This document shows positions 5,448-5,491 of a DNA stretch of 5,491 nt, piece after piece. The notes under the pieces are model-generated. The model had not been told where the DNA came from and ran no database searches. It saw nothing but the letters and a program-made list of their open reading frames with translations. Position 1 is the first letter of the stretch. Every line of letters begins with the position of its first letter. The stretch lies in NCBI GenBank assembly GCA_029261305.1, contig JAJDBO010000022.1:1-5491 (forward strand), in the 5' to 3' direction. Source of the stretch: Nitrospirales bacterium. GTDB taxonomy: Bacteria; Nitrospirota; Nitrospiria; Nitrospirales; UBA8639. Both the position numbers and the translations under genes were made by a program.

Positions 5448-5491
5448 AGTATTTATCCGTGGAGTGAGGACTTTCTCGGGGAATCCGAATT

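Overview
The window looks like ordinary bacterial chromosome with about 50% GC (estimated by eye). It is densely coding, and nearly everything lies on the minus strand. No phage, transposon, CRISPR, tRNA or rRNA signal was seen. The organism cannot be fixed from the sequence. The mix of core genes with nickel-pincer cofactor genes, and the weak Shine-Dalgarno sequences, would fit a Gram-negative, Nitrospirota-like bacterium, but this is only a guess.

Reading leftwards on the minus strand from position 3725, four genes form a probable operon. They are larC (nickel insertase of the nickel-pincer nucleotide cofactor), pdxA (pyridoxal-phosphate synthesis), rsmB (16S rRNA m5C967 methyltransferase) and the first 23 codons of rpe (ribulose-phosphate 3-epimerase), which runs off the left edge. 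Gaps between genes are 12, 57 and 3 bases. Only larC has a recognisable ribosome binding site, so translational coupling is likely for pdxA and rpe.

The 278-base stretch 3726-4003 is the only real intergenic region. It separates larC from a plus-strand gene and holds one candidate sigma70-type promoter in each direction, a perfect 6-bp dyad between them, and a small hairpin in the putative leader of the plus-strand gene. No RNA gene or known riboswitch was recognised there.

The plus-strand gene (4004-4717) encodes an uncharacterised exported protein: signal peptide, very basic stretch, beta-rich region ending in a FlgD-like Ig motif, then an acidic low-complexity tail. Its 3' end overlaps the 3' end of larB by 50 bases, tail to tail. 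larB (4668-5447, minus strand) makes the first intermediate of the same nickel cofactor that LarC completes. The two lar genes are therefore split by an oppositely oriented gene of unrelated appearance. LarE, the sulfur-transfer step between LarB and LarC, and the client enzyme (a LarA-type racemase/epimerase) are not in the window.

The best points for a second look are the split larB/larC locus, the convergent overlap that appears to have given LarB a basic C-terminal extension, and the exported FlgD-like protein. I see no strong evidence for a wholly new system.
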